Source: Spongiivirga citrea
GTDB taxonomy: Bacteria > Bacteroidota > Bacteroidia > Flavobacteriales > Flavobacteriaceae
Reading direction: 5' to 3'
Assembly: GCF_010671565.1 (NCBI RefSeq)
Contig: NZ_JAABOQ010000002.1
Coordinates: forward strand, 124,001-188,000
Length of the DNA stretch: 64,000 nucleotides
Positions 17,690 through 27,625 of this stretch are shown here, one piece after another (the stretch's first letter is position 1; each line of letters opens with the position of its first letter). A model generated the notes under the pieces. It saw only the letters and a list, made by a program, of their open reading frames with translations, was not told the origin of the DNA and did no database searches. The translations under genes were made by a program, and so were the position numbers.

Positions 17690-18733
17690 ATGAGGGTACT
17701 TTCTTTACTTCAAAACCAACCTGTTTTGCGTAACTATCTTCTCGTCATTCTTACCGGGAGTATTCTTGGTATATGTGTATTGTATTACCTGGCTTTTAGC
17801 GAGGGCGTTACCAAAGTATCAGCTTTAGCTTATATCTATGCTGCTTTTACTGGTGCTTTAACAGGAGTATCAGTTACCTTCCTTTCAAAGTTCCTGGATA
17901 ATAAGATCAAATGGCAATCTCAAACTGGTTCTCGCTTAATCACGGGGATCATTTTAAATGCTGTTTTTTCGTTTGTACTAATCAACCTAATAATCAAACT
18001 ATACAGTTTAGTTCATGAACTAACCTTAAATGAAGAAGTTCTTAATTTTTTCAAGATAAAACTTGCAATACTGGTAGTAATAATTATCATTTTATACAGT
18101 ATCCTATATTTTACTTTTTATTCATATAACTACTATCATCACGAGCAAATTTCGGCACTTACAGTAGAACGTAAGCAAATTGACCTTCAATTAGATGCAT
18201 TAAAATCACAATTAAGTCCGCATTTTCTATTCAATAATCTAAATACCATTTCGGCTTTGTACTTAAAAGACAAAACCAAAGCGGTGCATTTTATTCGGAA
18301 AATGGGAATTTGCTATCAGTATACACTTAATACATATCATCAAGTTTTAATGTCTTTATCCAATGAATTGACTCTCGTAACGTCATATTACGAGTTACTA
18401 CAAACACGCTTTGAAAATCAATTAAAAATAAGCATTCGGGTTGATGATGCTTTGTTGAAAAAACAAGTTCCTGCACTGTCAATACAAATGCTAGTTGAAA
18501 ATGCTATAAAGCACAATAAGATTGTAAAGAATGAACTTTTGGAGATTGATATTGTTACAATAGAAGATACAATACAGGTCAGCAACAATATAACTGTCAG
18601 CCCAGATTCAGTAGAATCATTTAAGGTTGGATTGGCGAATATTGAGAAGCGCTATAAGTTGATAAATGGAGATAAAATCACTTATGAACAAGGAATCGAT
18701 TTTCGAGTAATATTACCATTAATAGATGAATAG
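17690..18733 (+). CDS. LytS/YehU-type sensor histidine kinase
   Basis: A 347-residue membrane kinase. Four hydrophobic segments (about 15-35, 44-66, 82-106, 122-145) are followed by a short coiled linker. The His_kinase domain has the phospho-acceptor H178 in QLSPHFLFNNLNT, and an ATPase part with N271 in LVENAIKHN and GLANIEKRY. This class pairs with LytTR response regulators, and one follows two genes later. No extracellular sensor domain is present, so the signal is probably sensed in the membrane. The gene overlaps the next one by 8 bases. The ATG sits 3 bases behind a 15-bp hairpin that may control its translation. Confidence 0.9.
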   Translation: MRVLSLLQNQPVLRNYLLVILTGSILGICVLYYLAFSEGVTKVSALAYIYAAFTGALTGVSVTFLSKFLDNKIKWQSQTGSRLITGIILNAVFSFVLINLIIKLYSLVHELTLNEEVLNFFKIKLAILVVIIIILYSILYFTFYSYNYYHHEQISALTVERKQIDLQLDALKSQLSPHFLFNNLNTISALYLKDKTKAVHFIRKMGICYQYTLNTYHQVLMSLSNELTLVTSYYELLQTRFENQLKISIRVDDALLKKQVPALSIQMLVENAIKHNKIVKNELLEIDIVTIEDTIQVSNNITVSPDSVESFKVGLANIEKRYKLINGDKITYEQGIDFRVILPLIDE

Positions 18734-19757
18734 CCTTTTTATACATCATCCAATATTTAGACTGATAGCGCCTTTATTGGGCGGTATTATGGTGTATGTA
18801 TTGATTTTGATGTTGAACAATGATGTAGCGCAAATAACCGAGCAATTTTTCGGTGAGGAACTTTACGTATGTATTGCCTTGTCCTACTTAATACAAGAAG
18901 CAACACGACTGCTTATAAATGGCTTTAATAGGCTAAAAAGACCAACGAAACTGTTCCTTAGTTATCTCTTTTTGATTTGCATAACATTAATCGTTTCAAT
19001 CTCGTTGGTTACAGCCGGAATGTATTTCTATTACGATCTAGTTTTGGGTTTTGAACCTAGTTTGGATGAGCTTAAGACCTTTAACAGCATTTTCGCTATT
19101 ATCTCTGGGATTTATATTCTGCTATATGTGAGCCATCAGTTTCTTACCAAGGTCAATACTAAAAAAATAGAACGAGAAACATTTTTAAAACAACTTGTGA
19201 TTGAAGATTATCATCAGTTTAAAAAGGGAATTAATCCTAATTTACTATTTGAATGTCTAGAATCATTAATGGTAGTTATTCAAAATGAAAATGAATCAGC
19301 TGATGATTTTGTAGATGAAATGGCAACCGTGTATCGTTATATACTTTCAAATTCAAAAAAGCAGTTGGTTCCGATAGAAGAGGAGCTGACAGTAGCGAAG
19401 GCATTGATCAAGTTATTTAATTACCTGCCGCATCAAGCCTCTGCATTAAAAATTAATCATATTGATAATGGTTATGTATTACCGGGAGCACTGCTGCATA
19501 CTATTGAAGTAATTATCCGTACAACTATTGCGAGCAAAAACCGATCTTTAGAGATACTAGTGGCTCAAGAAGATGGATATATAACAATTAGATATACACC
19601 TAATGAACGTTTAATAAATCATTTTAATGAAAGCAGTATTAAAGATATTATACAAAGTTATCATGTATATACCGATCTTAAGCCAATGGTTTACGATGAA
19701 AATGAATATAAAAACATACAACTACCTATACTAACCATAAATGAATCAGTCGCATAA
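18726..19757 (+). CDS. Degenerate LytS-like membrane pseudokinase
   Basis: 343 residues with the same plan as the preceding kinase: hydrophobic segments (about 12-31, 46-66, 78-106, 118-140), then a region aligning with the His_kinase domain. Its catalytic residues are lost. The phospho-acceptor motif PHFLFNNL reads PNLLFECL, with asparagine (N172) in place of histidine. The ATP-binding LVENAIKHN segment reads HTIEVIIRTT, without the essential asparagine, and no glycine-rich box is recognisable. It overlaps the kinase by 8 bases and the response regulator by 1, so all three are made together. I infer a partner or allosteric role (heterodimer) rather than a kinase; an alternative is a gene in decay, but the full length and intact frame argue against that. 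Confidence 0.75.
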   Translation: MNSLFIHHPIFRLIAPLLGGIMVYVLILMLNNDVAQITEQFFGEELYVCIALSYLIQEATRLLINGFNRLKRPTKLFLSYLFLICITLIVSISLVTAGMYFYYDLVLGFEPSLDELKTFNSIFAIISGIYILLYVSHQFLTKVNTKKIERETFLKQLVIEDYHQFKKGINPNLLFECLESLMVVIQNENESADDFVDEMATVYRYILSNSKKQLVPIEEELTVAKALIKLFNYLPHQASALKINHIDNGYVLPGALLHTIEVIIRTTIASKNRSLEILVAQEDGYITIRYTPNERLINHFNESSIKDIIQSYHVYTDLKPMVYDENEYKNIQLPILTINESVA

Positions 19758-20515
19758 TGAATGTTTTAATAATAGAAGATGAACTGCTTGCAGCCGAGAA
19801 GATAATCCACTATTTAGAGAAATATTCTGATTCATATACAGTTGCAGCCCATCTCTACGGAATTGAAGAAGCTTCTTCTTGGTTGGACCAAAAGCAAGAG
19901 GAAATCGACTTGATTTTTATGGATATTCAACTACAAGATGGTCTAAGTTTTGAAATATTTAATCGCGTTAAGGTTAACAAACCCGTGATTTTTGCTACTG
20001 CGTTTGATGAATATGCGATCGATGCATTTAAATCTAATGGAATTGATTATGTGCTAAAGCCTGTCACATTTATTGCCTTATCAGCAGCTTTAAAAAAGTT
20101 TGAGGGTCTCAAGGCACAATTCAGTCAACCAGCTGCAATCAATACCGTAATTAATGAAATAGAATCATCTAGATACAAAAGTCGGTTTTTAGTAAAGCTT
20201 GGGAATCATATTCACTCGGTAAAAACAGAAAATGTCAACTTATTTTACGCTGAAGGACGTACGGCTTATTTGGTAACCGACCAATCAAAAAAATATATTG
20301 TTGATTATAGGCTAGAAGATTTAAACAGTTTGTTGAACCCTCATAACTTCTTTCGAGTAAACCGCAGTTTTATATTAAACATAAATGCAATTGAAGATGT
20401 AATGGTTTATTCAAATAACCGACTAAAAATCAAAACATTTGCAAGTGTAGAATCTGAAATTATTGTTAGTAGAGAGAAAGTAAACGCTTTTAAACAATGG
20501 TTCGAGGGAGAATAA
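19757..20515 (+). CDS. LytTR-type response regulator
   Basis: 252 residues. The receiver domain (about 1-120) has the acidic pocket IIEDE, phospho-acceptor D56 in LIFMDIQLQDG and the conserved lysine in YVLKPVT. A C-terminal LytTR DNA-binding domain (about 155-250) contains the FYAEGRTAYLVT and NFFRVNRSFILNI segments. It is the output protein of the kinase/pseudokinase operon, and its start overlaps the previous stop by one base (TAATG). Target genes are unknown; the SDHY-repeat and T9SS surface-protein genes just upstream are candidates by position only. Confidence 0.92.
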   Translation: MNVLIIEDELLAAEKIIHYLEKYSDSYTVAAHLYGIEEASSWLDQKQEEIDLIFMDIQLQDGLSFEIFNRVKVNKPVIFATAFDEYAIDAFKSNGIDYVLKPVTFIALSAALKKFEGLKAQFSQPAAINTVINEIESSRYKSRFLVKLGNHIHSVKTENVNLFYAEGRTAYLVTDQSKKYIVDYRLEDLNSLLNPHNFFRVNRSFILNINAIEDVMVYSNNRLKIKTFASVESEIIVSREKVNAFKQWFEGE

Positions 20516-20543
20516 AAAAGAGTCAGGCTCCTCAGCCTGACTC
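20510..20543 (-). terminator. Intrinsic terminator, reading leftward
   Basis: A perfect 10-bp stem, GAGTCAGGCT at 20520-20529 with its complement at 20534-20543 and a CCTC loop. On the minus strand it is followed by a T-rich run (complement of aataaaaaa), so it terminates transcription coming from the leucine operon, about 225 bases past the leuB stop. On the plus strand no T-run follows. Confidence 0.8.
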
Positions 20544-20769
20544 CCACCTAAAACAAACCCATAACGTAGGTTCTAATGAGTAAAATAGGGATTTCTTTAG
20601 TTAAATAGTTCCCGAGTTAGTTTACCTTGATGTTACTCACTATTTTACGATAAAAGGGTATTTAGTCACTAAAATGACTAAACTGATTAATAGCTGACGG
20701 GGGAGTCTTTATTGGTTAATTAAATATACGGTTTTTTTGTAAATCGTTGATATAAAACGCTATAACTTT
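20544..20769. other. Non-coding gap with inverted repeats downstream of leuB
   Basis: No gene is visible here. There is a TTTAGTCA/TGACTAAA stem-loop at 20661-20682, and a distant 9-bp pair GTAAAATAG (20580-20588) with CTATTTTAC (20640-20648). Together with the leftward terminator at 20520-20543, this could be a structured 3' UTR of the leu message or a small RNA. No promoter was found. Confidence 0.3.
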
Positions 20770-21885
20770 TTATATTATTGTCGATTGACCTAAATTTAGA
20801 TTATCTAAATTGATCTTAAAGTCTTCATTATTAAGGATTAACTCAGCTATAAAATCCCCAACCCTTGTGGTTGAAAAACTATTTTCTTTATTAAGATCAG
20901 GGGTGCTCACTTTTAATTCTAACGATTTTTCAACCGCTTGACGCACCAAATTAGCTTCATCTACTAAATTAAACTGTTCTAACAACATTGCAGCAGATAA
21001 AATAGAAGCGATAGGATTCGCTATATTTTGTCCTTTTGCCTGTGGGTAAGATCCATGTATGGGCTCAAAAAGTGCACTATTGTCTCCAATAGAAGCTGAG
21101 GCTAGAAGCCCGATCGATCCACCAATTACACTTCCTTCATCACTAATTATATCACCAAACATATTCTCTGTTAAAATAACATCAAACTGTTTTGGGTTTA
21201 AGATCATTTGCATTGCAGCATTGTCGACAAAAAGGAATTCTAATGTAACATCGGAATATGATTTTGCTACTTCGGTAACAACACGGCGCCAAAGTCTAGA
21301 GGATTCTAAGACGTTTGCCTTATCTACCAATGTTAACTTATTCTTTCTCTTTTGTGCCGCCTTAAAAGCATGATGCGCAATTCGCTCTATTTCATAATCA
21401 GAGTATTCACAAAGGTCAGAAGCCGTCTTGCCATCCTCGCTTAAGTTCTTCTTACCAAAATAGATTCCCCCAGTCAATTCTCGATAAATAGTGAAATCGA
21501 CATCTTTGATGAATTCAGTTTTTAATGGAGACTTTTCCAATAGGGTTTCGTAGGCTTTTACTGGCCTAATATTGGTGTATAAACCCATTGTTTTTCTCAA
21601 TGCCAATAATCCTTGTTCTGGTCTAACCTTTGCATCAGGATTATTATCGTATTTAGGGTCACCAATTGATCCAAATAAAATAGCGTCAGCAGCTTCGCAA
21701 ACCGCAATTGTTTCTGGCGGTAGTGGATTTCCAGTTTCGTCTATTGCGACAGCACCAACTAGGGCATCTTTATAAATAAATTCGTGATCAAAAGCGTCTG
21801 CTATTGCATTTAGAGCTTTTATAGCTTGGTTAGTCACTTCAGGTCCAATACCATCTCCGGGTAAAACAGCAATTTTTAGTTTCAT
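20770..21885 (-). CDS. leuB: 3-isopropylmalate dehydrogenase
   Basis: NAD-dependent oxidative decarboxylation of 3-isopropylmalate to 2-oxoisocaproate. 371 residues with VLPGDGIGPEV at the start, the substrate arginines in the LLALRKTMGLYTNIRP segment, and the divalent-metal aspartates in VILTENMFGDIISDEGS. The adenosine-binding GSYPQAKGQNIANPIA is intact; the usual GSAPDIAG reads GSYPQAKG, the common form in Bacteroidota. It is the last gene of leuA-leuC-leuD-leuB, 30 bases after leuD. Confidence 0.95.
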   Translation of the reverse strand: MKLKIAVLPGDGIGPEVTNQAIKALNAIADAFDHEFIYKDALVGAVAIDETGNPLPPETIAVCEAADAILFGSIGDPKYDNNPDAKVRPEQGLLALRKTMGLYTNIRPVKAYETLLEKSPLKTEFIKDVDFTIYRELTGGIYFGKKNLSEDGKTASDLCEYSDYEIERIAHHAFKAAQKRKNKLTLVDKANVLESSRLWRRVVTEVAKSYSDVTLEFLFVDNAAMQMILNPKQFDVILTENMFGDIISDEGSVIGGSIGLLASASIGDNSALFEPIHGSYPQAKGQNIANPIASILSAAMLLEQFNLVDEANLVRQAVEKSLELKVSTPDLNKENSFSTTRVGDFIAELILNNEDFKINLDNLNLGQSTII

Positions 21886-21915
21886 ATACGTATCGCAAAA
21901 TGCGATTTTTCATCG

Positions 21916-22503
21916 TTATACTCTTGAAGCTTCGAAGGCTTCAATTTTTTCTTTATTACTAATAAGGTAGTCAATATCGTCATAACCATTTATTAGGCAT
22001 AACTTTTTATATGGGTCGATATCAAAGGTACTTTTAATATCAGTATTTACTAAATGTAGTTGTTGGTTTTGTAGGTCGATACTAATCTCAGTATTAGGAT
22101 TTTCTGTTACAGTAGTCATGATAGATTTTAAGATATCCGGACTTACTTGAATTGGTAAAATACCATTATTCAGTGCATTTCCTTTAAAAATATCTGCAAA
22201 AAAACTAGAGATAACTGCTTTAAGACCATACCCGGCCAAAGCCCACGCGGCGTGCTCTCGACTACTTCCACACCCAAAATTATCACCAGCAACTAAAATA
22301 CTCCCTTTATAAGTTTCATCATTTAAAATGAAGTCTTTGTTAACACTTCCATCTTTGTGAAAACGCCAATCTCTAAATACATTGTCACCAAAACCAGCTT
22401 TGTCCGTAGCTTTCAAAAATCGAGCTGGGATGATTTGATCGGTATCGATGTTTTCAATGGATAGAGGTATCGCAGTGGAAACCATTTTTACAAACTTCTC
22501 CAT
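21916..22503 (-). CDS. leuD: 3-isopropylmalate dehydratase, small subunit
   Basis: 195 residues, the usual length. It holds the substrate-specifying swivel domain of isopropylmalate isomerase, with [14 protein letters not shown] near the start and [17 protein letters not shown] in the middle. It works as a complex with LeuC. Its start codon overlaps the leuC stop by one base, so the two subunits are translationally coupled. It ends in a short charged tail. Confidence 0.95.
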   Translation of the reverse strand: MEKFVKMVSTAIPLSIENIDTDQIIPARFLKATDKAGFGDNVFRDWRFHKDGSVNKDFILNDETYKGSILVAGDNFGCGSSREHAAWALAGYGLKAVISSFFADIFKGNALNNGILPIQVSPDILKSIMTTVTENPNTEISIDLQNQQLHLVNTDIKSTFDIDPYKKLCLINGYDDIDYLISNKEKIEAFEASRV

Positions 22504-23885
22504 TAATTTAAATGTTTTGTAATGTCAATAATTTTACCCTCGATTGCGGTGGCTGCCGCCACAAGTGGACTTGCTAGAATAGTGCGTGCTCCTTGACCTT
22601 GTCTTCCTTCAAAATTTCTATTTGAAGTGGACACGCAATATTCTCCCTCGGGAATTTTGTCATCGTTCATGGCCAAACAGGCAGAACAGCCAGGTTGACG
22701 TAATTCAAATCCGGCTTCTGTGAAGATTGTTGACAGGCCTTCTTTTATGATTTGCTGTGCTACTTGTTGTGAGCCAGGAACGATTAAAGCATTGACATTA
22801 TTTGCCTTTTGTTTTCCTTTTATATAATCGGCAGCTACTCTGAAATCTTCTATTCTAGAGTTGGTACAGCTGCCAATAAACACCCAATTTATGGGCTGTT
22901 CTAATAACGATTGTCCTTTTTTGAACCCCATGTATTCCAGAGACTTTTCAAAAGAAGCATCCTCCAGTGCTGGGATTTCTTCATTTATTTTCATCCCCAT
23001 ACCGGGATTAGTACCATAAGTGATCATTGGTTTAATATCGGCGCCATCAAACTCATATTCTTGATCAAAAATGGCATCATTATCAGTTGGAAGCGATTTC
23101 CAATAGACTAATTTTTTATCCCATTCTTCACCTTTAGGCGCAAACTCTCTGTCTTTCACATATTCAAAAGTGGTTTCATCGGGGGCAATCATACCTCCTC
23201 GGGCGCCCATTTCAATGCTCATATTACAGACGGTCATGCGACCCTCCATACTCATATTTTCAAAAACCTCACCGGCATATTCACAAAAATATCCTGTACC
23301 TGAGTTTGTTCCTAACTTAGCGATGATGTACAAAATAACATCTTTTGGTAATACGCCGGTTTTAAGTTTTCCATTTACGGTTACTCGTAACTTTTTTGGT
23401 TTTTTTAGCAGTAAGCATTGACTTGCAAACACCTGTGCAACCTGACTAGTACCAATACCAAAAGCGATACTTCCAAAAGCACCATGAGTAGAGGTGTGGC
23501 TGTCACCACAGACAATAGTCATACCCGGTTGCGTAACTCCTAATTCAGGTCCTATTACATGTACAATACCATTATATTTATGTCCAAGTCCATAAAACTC
23601 GATATCGTTGGCTTCGCAGTTTTCCGCTAATTGTTTTAGTTGTTTTCTAGACAATAGATCCTTTACTGGTAAATGTTGATCCTTTGTTGGTGTATTATGA
23701 TCTGCAGTTGCCAGAATCTGCTTGGGTCTAAAAACAGGAATTTTACGAGCGTTGAGTTCGGCAAACGCTTGCGGACTAGTTACTTCATGAATTAAATGTT
23801 TGTCTATATATAATATCTGTGGTCCATTTTCAATTTGATCGACCACGTGGCTATCCCATACCTTATCAAATAGTGTTTTTCCCAT
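22503..23885 (-). CDS. leuC: 3-isopropylmalate dehydratase, large subunit
   Basis: Aconitase-family enzyme of 460 residues. The three cysteines that hold the [4Fe-4S] cluster are C340 (FIGSCTNSR), C400 and C403 (QPGCSACL). [13 protein letters not shown] near 127-138 and the arginine in NRNFEGRQG are also present. With LeuD it isomerises 2-isopropylmalate to 3-isopropylmalate. It starts directly at the end of leuA with no gap. Confidence 0.96.
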   Translation of the reverse strand: MGKTLFDKVWDSHVVDQIENGPQILYIDKHLIHEVTSPQAFAELNARKIPVFRPKQILATADHNTPTKDQHLPVKDLLSRKQLKQLAENCEANDIEFYGLGHKYNGIVHVIGPELGVTQPGMTIVCGDSHTSTHGAFGSIAFGIGTSQVAQVFASQCLLLKKPKKLRVTVNGKLKTGVLPKDVILYIIAKLGTNSGTGYFCEYAGEVFENMSMEGRMTVCNMSIEMGARGGMIAPDETTFEYVKDREFAPKGEEWDKKLVYWKSLPTDNDAIFDQEYEFDGADIKPMITYGTNPGMGMKINEEIPALEDASFEKSLEYMGFKKGQSLLEQPINWVFIGSCTNSRIEDFRVAADYIKGKQKANNVNALIVPGSQQVAQQIIKEGLSTIFTEAGFELRQPGCSACLAMNDDKIPEGEYCVSTSNRNFEGRQGQGARTILASPLVAAATAIEGKIIDITKHLN

Positions 23886-25058
23886 TTATGCGACTGCAGT
23901 TACTTCTACGTTACACGATTTGACGATTGCATGAATATCTTCGTCATTGATTTCCTTTTTGCGATCAGCAAAAGTTAAAAACTCATCATATACTTCATCA
24001 AGTTGAAGTTTTGTCAAGTCATAACCAACTTTTTTTGCACGATAGGCAAGGGCAGCACGACCGCTTCTAGCTGTTAGAACGATTGCCGATTCAGTTACAC
24101 CAACATCATGAGGGTTAATGATCTCATAAGTTTCTCTATTTTTTATTACTCCGTCTTGGTGAATTCCAGAACTGTGAGCAAATGCATTAGCACCTACAAT
24201 TGCCTTATTTGGTTGAATAGGAACGCCCATTTTGTCTGATACTGCTTGGCTTAAGCTGTAAAGATGGGTTGCATCTATCTTAGTATCTAAGTTTAGGTAG
24301 GGGTGTTGACGCAAAACCATAACCACTTCTTCTAAGGAAGTATTACCTGCACGCTCGCCAATCCCATTAATAGTACACTCAATTTGTCTAGCACCATTCT
24401 GAACTCCACTTATTGAGTTTGCAGTAGCAAGACCAAGGTCGTTGTGACAATGACATGAAAGAATTGCTTTTTCAATCCCTCTCACATTTTCCTTTAGATA
24501 TTTAATCTTTGCTCCATATTCCTCAGGTAAACAGTACCCAGTAGTATCAGGAATATTAAGTACAGTAGCCCCAGCTTTTATGACTGCTTCGCAAACTCTA
24601 GCTAAAAATTCATTGTCGGTTCGTCCAGCATCTTCAGCATAGAACTCTACATCTTCCACATAACTTTTTGCATGTGATACAGAAGCCACAGCACGTCTAA
24701 TAATCTCATCCTGATCACAATTAAATTTGAATTTAATATGCGATTCTGATGTGCCAATACCTGTGTGTATTCTTGGGCGTTTTGCATATTTCAATGCATC
24801 GGCTGCCACATCAATATCCTTTTTTACTGCTCTGGTAAGACCACAAACAGTAGTATTTTTTATCAGTTTTGATATTTCAGTAACTGAATGAAAGTCACCT
24901 GGACTTGAAATTGGAAATCCTGCTTCGATAATATCAACACCAAGCGCTTCTAGGCGTTCGGCGATCTCTAATTTTTGCGGAGTGTTTAATTTACAACCCG
25001 GTACTTGCTCTCCATCTCGAAGGGTAGTATCAAATATTTGAACGTGGTCTTTTGACAT
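23886..25058 (-). CDS. leuA: 2-isopropylmalate synthase, short form without regulatory domain
   Basis: The ATG at 25058 is used (the frame's first codon, at 25061, is TTG). 390 residues with [13 protein letters not shown] (R14, D15) at the start and the metal-binding H203-x-H205-N-D in [20 protein letters not shown] follows. It stops shortly after the catalytic barrel and first subdomain and lacks the roughly 120-residue C-terminal LeuA allosteric domain of the 510-residue enzyme. Classical feedback inhibition by leucine is therefore not expected. Homocitrate and citramalate synthases share this fold, but the leuCDB genes that follow settle the role. No leucine-rich leader peptide was found upstream. 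Confidence 0.92.
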   Translation of the reverse strand: MSKDHVQIFDTTLRDGEQVPGCKLNTPQKLEIAERLEALGVDIIEAGFPISSPGDFHSVTEISKLIKNTTVCGLTRAVKKDIDVAADALKYAKRPRIHTGIGTSESHIKFKFNCDQDEIIRRAVASVSHAKSYVEDVEFYAEDAGRTDNEFLARVCEAVIKAGATVLNIPDTTGYCLPEEYGAKIKYLKENVRGIEKAILSCHCHNDLGLATANSISGVQNGARQIECTINGIGERAGNTSLEEVVMVLRQHPYLNLDTKIDATHLYSLSQAVSDKMGVPIQPNKAIVGANAFAHSSGIHQDGVIKNRETYEIINPHDVGVTESAIVLTARSGRAALAYRAKKVGYDLTKLQLDEVYDEFLTFADRKKEINDEDIHAIVKSCNVEVTAVA

Positions 25059-25205
25059 CAAGAAAATATATTTTCTAATTCTAATACTAATTTATACTTT
25101 GGACACCCGAACGCATTCAAAGGCTTTTAATCTTTTACAATGTTAAGATATAGTTATTTTGATTTAAATAACTGATTATCAATAATTTATATATAATTTT
25201 TCATT

Positions 25206-26750
25206 ATGACTAATGGTCAAAAAGACGCATTATTTACTCTTATAAAATCGCTATCAAAGTCAGAAAAACGACAATTCAAATTGTATGTTAACAGACTTGG
25301 TATGAATGCGGAGGCAAAATTTTTGGCATTATTCAATCTTCTAGAAAAATTAAAGCAGTACGATGAACGACAAATTTTGGAGAGTGGTATTGTCAAAAAA
25401 CAACAATTATCTAATTTAAAAGCCCACTTGTATAAACAAGTTTTAATTAGTTTACGTCTAAATCCTGTACACCAAAATGTGCGCTCGCAGTTACGTGAGC
25501 AATTAGATTTTGCAACTATTTTGTACCACAAAGGTTTGTATAAGCAAAGCCTTAAAATGTTGGATCGAGCTAAAACGGCAGCCATAGAACACGAAGAGAA
25601 AAATATTGCATACGAGGTTGTTGAGCTTGAAAAAATAATAGAATCGCAGTACATTACTCGTAGTATGAGTAATCGTGCAGAGCAATTAGTTGAACAGGCA
25701 AAAACAATTAGCAGACAAAACGTTCTCACGAGTCGACTTTCTAATCTTTCGCTTCAATTATACGGATTAATGTTGAAGACAGGTTATGTCAAAAATGATG
25801 AAGAGTTGCAGGTTGTAAAAAAGTTTTTTAGCGACAAATTACCGGAGTATGACAATGATTTGATGGGATTTAGAGAGAAATTATGGCTTTTTAAGGCGTA
25901 CTTATGGTATAGTTTTTTAACTCAGGATTTTTTGGCTTCTTATCGCTACTCAAAGAAATGGGTTGATCTTTTTGATGAGTATCCTAAAATGATTAAATTA
26001 AATCCTGTTTTCTTCTTAAAAGGACATAACTACTTATTAGAGTCTTTATTTTTTATAAAAAAACAAACCCATTTTAAAGAAGTACTTACCAAACTTGAAA
26101 AATTAAACGAAAGCGAAGCTTTTGTTGTAGATGATAATATTGAATCGTTACTCTTTCTTTATACCTACAGCCATAAGATTAACTATCATTTTTTAAGCGG
26201 GACATTTAATGAAGGTATCCCCGTGGTAGATGAAGTACTAAGCGGATTAAAGAAATATCAATCACGTATTGATGAACATCACATTATGGTGTTTTATTAC
26301 AAAATAGCATGTCTGTATTTCGGTGCTGGGGATAATAGAAGTTGTATAAAGTATCTGCAAAAAATAATCAATAACCGATCATTAAAGATGCGTCAAGATT
26401 TGATGTGTTTTGCTAGGGTACTTAATTTGGTAGCGCACTATGACGCTGGTATCGATTACAATTTGGAAATGCAAATACGAATTACCTATAAGTTCTTATT
26501 GAAAATGGATAACCTTCAAAAGGTACAGAAAGAGATGATTCGTTTTCTTAGAAGTTTAGGGGATTTCTATCCTCAAGATCTTAAGAATGAATTTGCAAAA
26601 CTTCACGCCACCTTGAAAGAGTATGAAGATCATCCATATGAGAAAAGAGCCTTTTTATATCTAGATATCATTAGTTGGTTAGAAAGTAAAATTAAAGGAA
26701 AACCTGTAGGAGAGATTATTAGAGAAAAGGCTTTAATGCTTAATAAATAA
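25206..26750 (+). CDS. Conserved Bacteroidota helical protein of unknown function
   Basis: 514 residues, almost wholly alpha-helical and rich in Lys, Leu and aromatic residues, with no signal peptide or membrane segment. It starts TNGQKDALFTLIKSLSKSEKRQFKLY, a pattern I know from unannotated Bacteroidota proteins. Several helix pairs look TPR-like (for example YHKGLYKQSLKMLDRAK near 100-115 and FNEGIPVVDEVLSGLKKY near 338), so it is probably a scaffold. It is divergent from leuA and ends 5 bases before the DMT transporter start, so those two are likely co-transcribed. I cannot assign a function. Confidence 0.7.
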   Translation: MTNGQKDALFTLIKSLSKSEKRQFKLYVNRLGMNAEAKFLALFNLLEKLKQYDERQILESGIVKKQQLSNLKAHLYKQVLISLRLNPVHQNVRSQLREQLDFATILYHKGLYKQSLKMLDRAKTAAIEHEEKNIAYEVVELEKIIESQYITRSMSNRAEQLVEQAKTISRQNVLTSRLSNLSLQLYGLMLKTGYVKNDEELQVVKKFFSDKLPEYDNDLMGFREKLWLFKAYLWYSFLTQDFLASYRYSKKWVDLFDEYPKMIKLNPVFFLKGHNYLLESLFFIKKQTHFKEVLTKLEKLNESEAFVVDDNIESLLFLYTYSHKINYHFLSGTFNEGIPVVDEVLSGLKKYQSRIDEHHIMVFYYKIACLYFGAGDNRSCIKYLQKIINNRSLKMRQDLMCFARVLNLVAHYDAGIDYNLEMQIRITYKFLLKMDNLQKVQKEMIRFLRSLGDFYPQDLKNEFAKLHATLKEYEDHPYEKRAFLYLDIISWLESKIKGKPVGEIIREKALMLNK

Positions 26751-26755
26751 TACGG

Positions 26756-27625
26756 TTGAAAGTTAATCAGCACTTTGCAAGAGTAGCCGAACTTAATATA
26801 GCGATGATCTTGATAAGCACTTCAGGGGCATTGGGTCGCTATGTAACACTATCTCCGCCTGTTACAATTTTTTATCGTGCAATCATTGCGGTAGGGATAT
26901 TATATGTATTTGCACGTTTTAGAAAGCTTTCATTTAAAATCGGATCATGGAAAGATAGAAGGACTGTTGTCATTAGCGGAATATTCATGGGATTGCACTG
27001 GGTAACCTACTTCTATGCGCTTCAGTATAGTAATGTCGCCATTGGGATGCTTTCTATTTTTACCTATCCAGTTATTACCACTTTTTTAGAACCTATTATA
27101 CTAAATACAAAATTTCAACCTATTCATTTGTTACTGGCAGTGATAGTTCTAGTTGGTATATACTTTTTAGTACCAGAGTTTGATATTTCGAACAATTATA
27201 CCAAAGCAGTTTTATTTGGAGTATTCTCAGCACTGTGCTATTCACTGCGTAATATTTTATTGAAGGGACAAGTAAAATCTTATGATGGTTCTATACTTAT
27301 GTGGTACCAAATTGCAGTGATTTCGTTGGCTTTGTTTCCCTTTTTATTCTTTTTCAAAAACGAACAGCCAGAAGCAAACGAATGGGGAGCGATTGTTTTA
27401 TTGGCCCTATTAACCACCAGTATTGGACACACACTTTTTTTGATGAGTTTTAAGCATTTTTCAATAACTACTGCTAGTTTAATAAGTAGTGCGCAGCCTG
27501 TTTATGGTATACTGATAGGAATTTTGTTTCTGAATGAAATCCCAAAATACACCACCATTATTGGCGGTATACTCATTTTAAGTACTGTGGTAATTGAAAG
27601 TATAAGGTCTGCTAAAAAAGCTTAA
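26756..27625 (+). CDS. EamA/DMT-superfamily transporter
   Basis: 289 residues with about ten hydrophobic segments in two EamA repeats (roughly 10-140 and 150-285); EP and GxxLI features typical of the family are present (TFLEPIIL, SAQPVYGILIGILFLNEIP). The start is TTG at 26756: the next Met is at residue 17 inside the first membrane segment, so TTG is the better choice. It starts 5 bases after the previous stop. Family members export amino acids, nucleobases or other metabolites; nothing here shows the substrate. It overlaps the converging HHH-protein gene by 4 bases. Confidence 0.85.
   Translation: MKVNQHFARVAELNIAMILISTSGALGRYVTLSPPVTIFYRAIIAVGILYVFARFRKLSFKIGSWKDRRTVVISGIFMGLHWVTYFYALQYSNVAIGMLSIFTYPVITTFLEPIILNTKFQPIHLLLAVIVLVGIYFLVPEFDISNNYTKAVLFGVFSALCYSLRNILLKGQVKSYDGSILMWYQIAVISLALFPFLFFFKNEQPEANEWGAIVLLALLTTSIGHTLFLMSFKHFSITTASLISSAQPVYGILIGILFLNEIPKYTTIIGGILILSTVVIESIRSAKKA

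Noticed and set aside
25059-25205. A leucine leader peptide before leuA, by analogy with hisL
   Set aside because: Short frames on the minus strand here contain no run of leucine codons, and no terminator-like hairpin was found.
25217-25729. A 170-codon open frame on the minus strand
   Set aside because: It lies wholly inside the conserved helical-protein gene at 25206; its cysteine- and serine-heavy composition is that of an antisense shadow.
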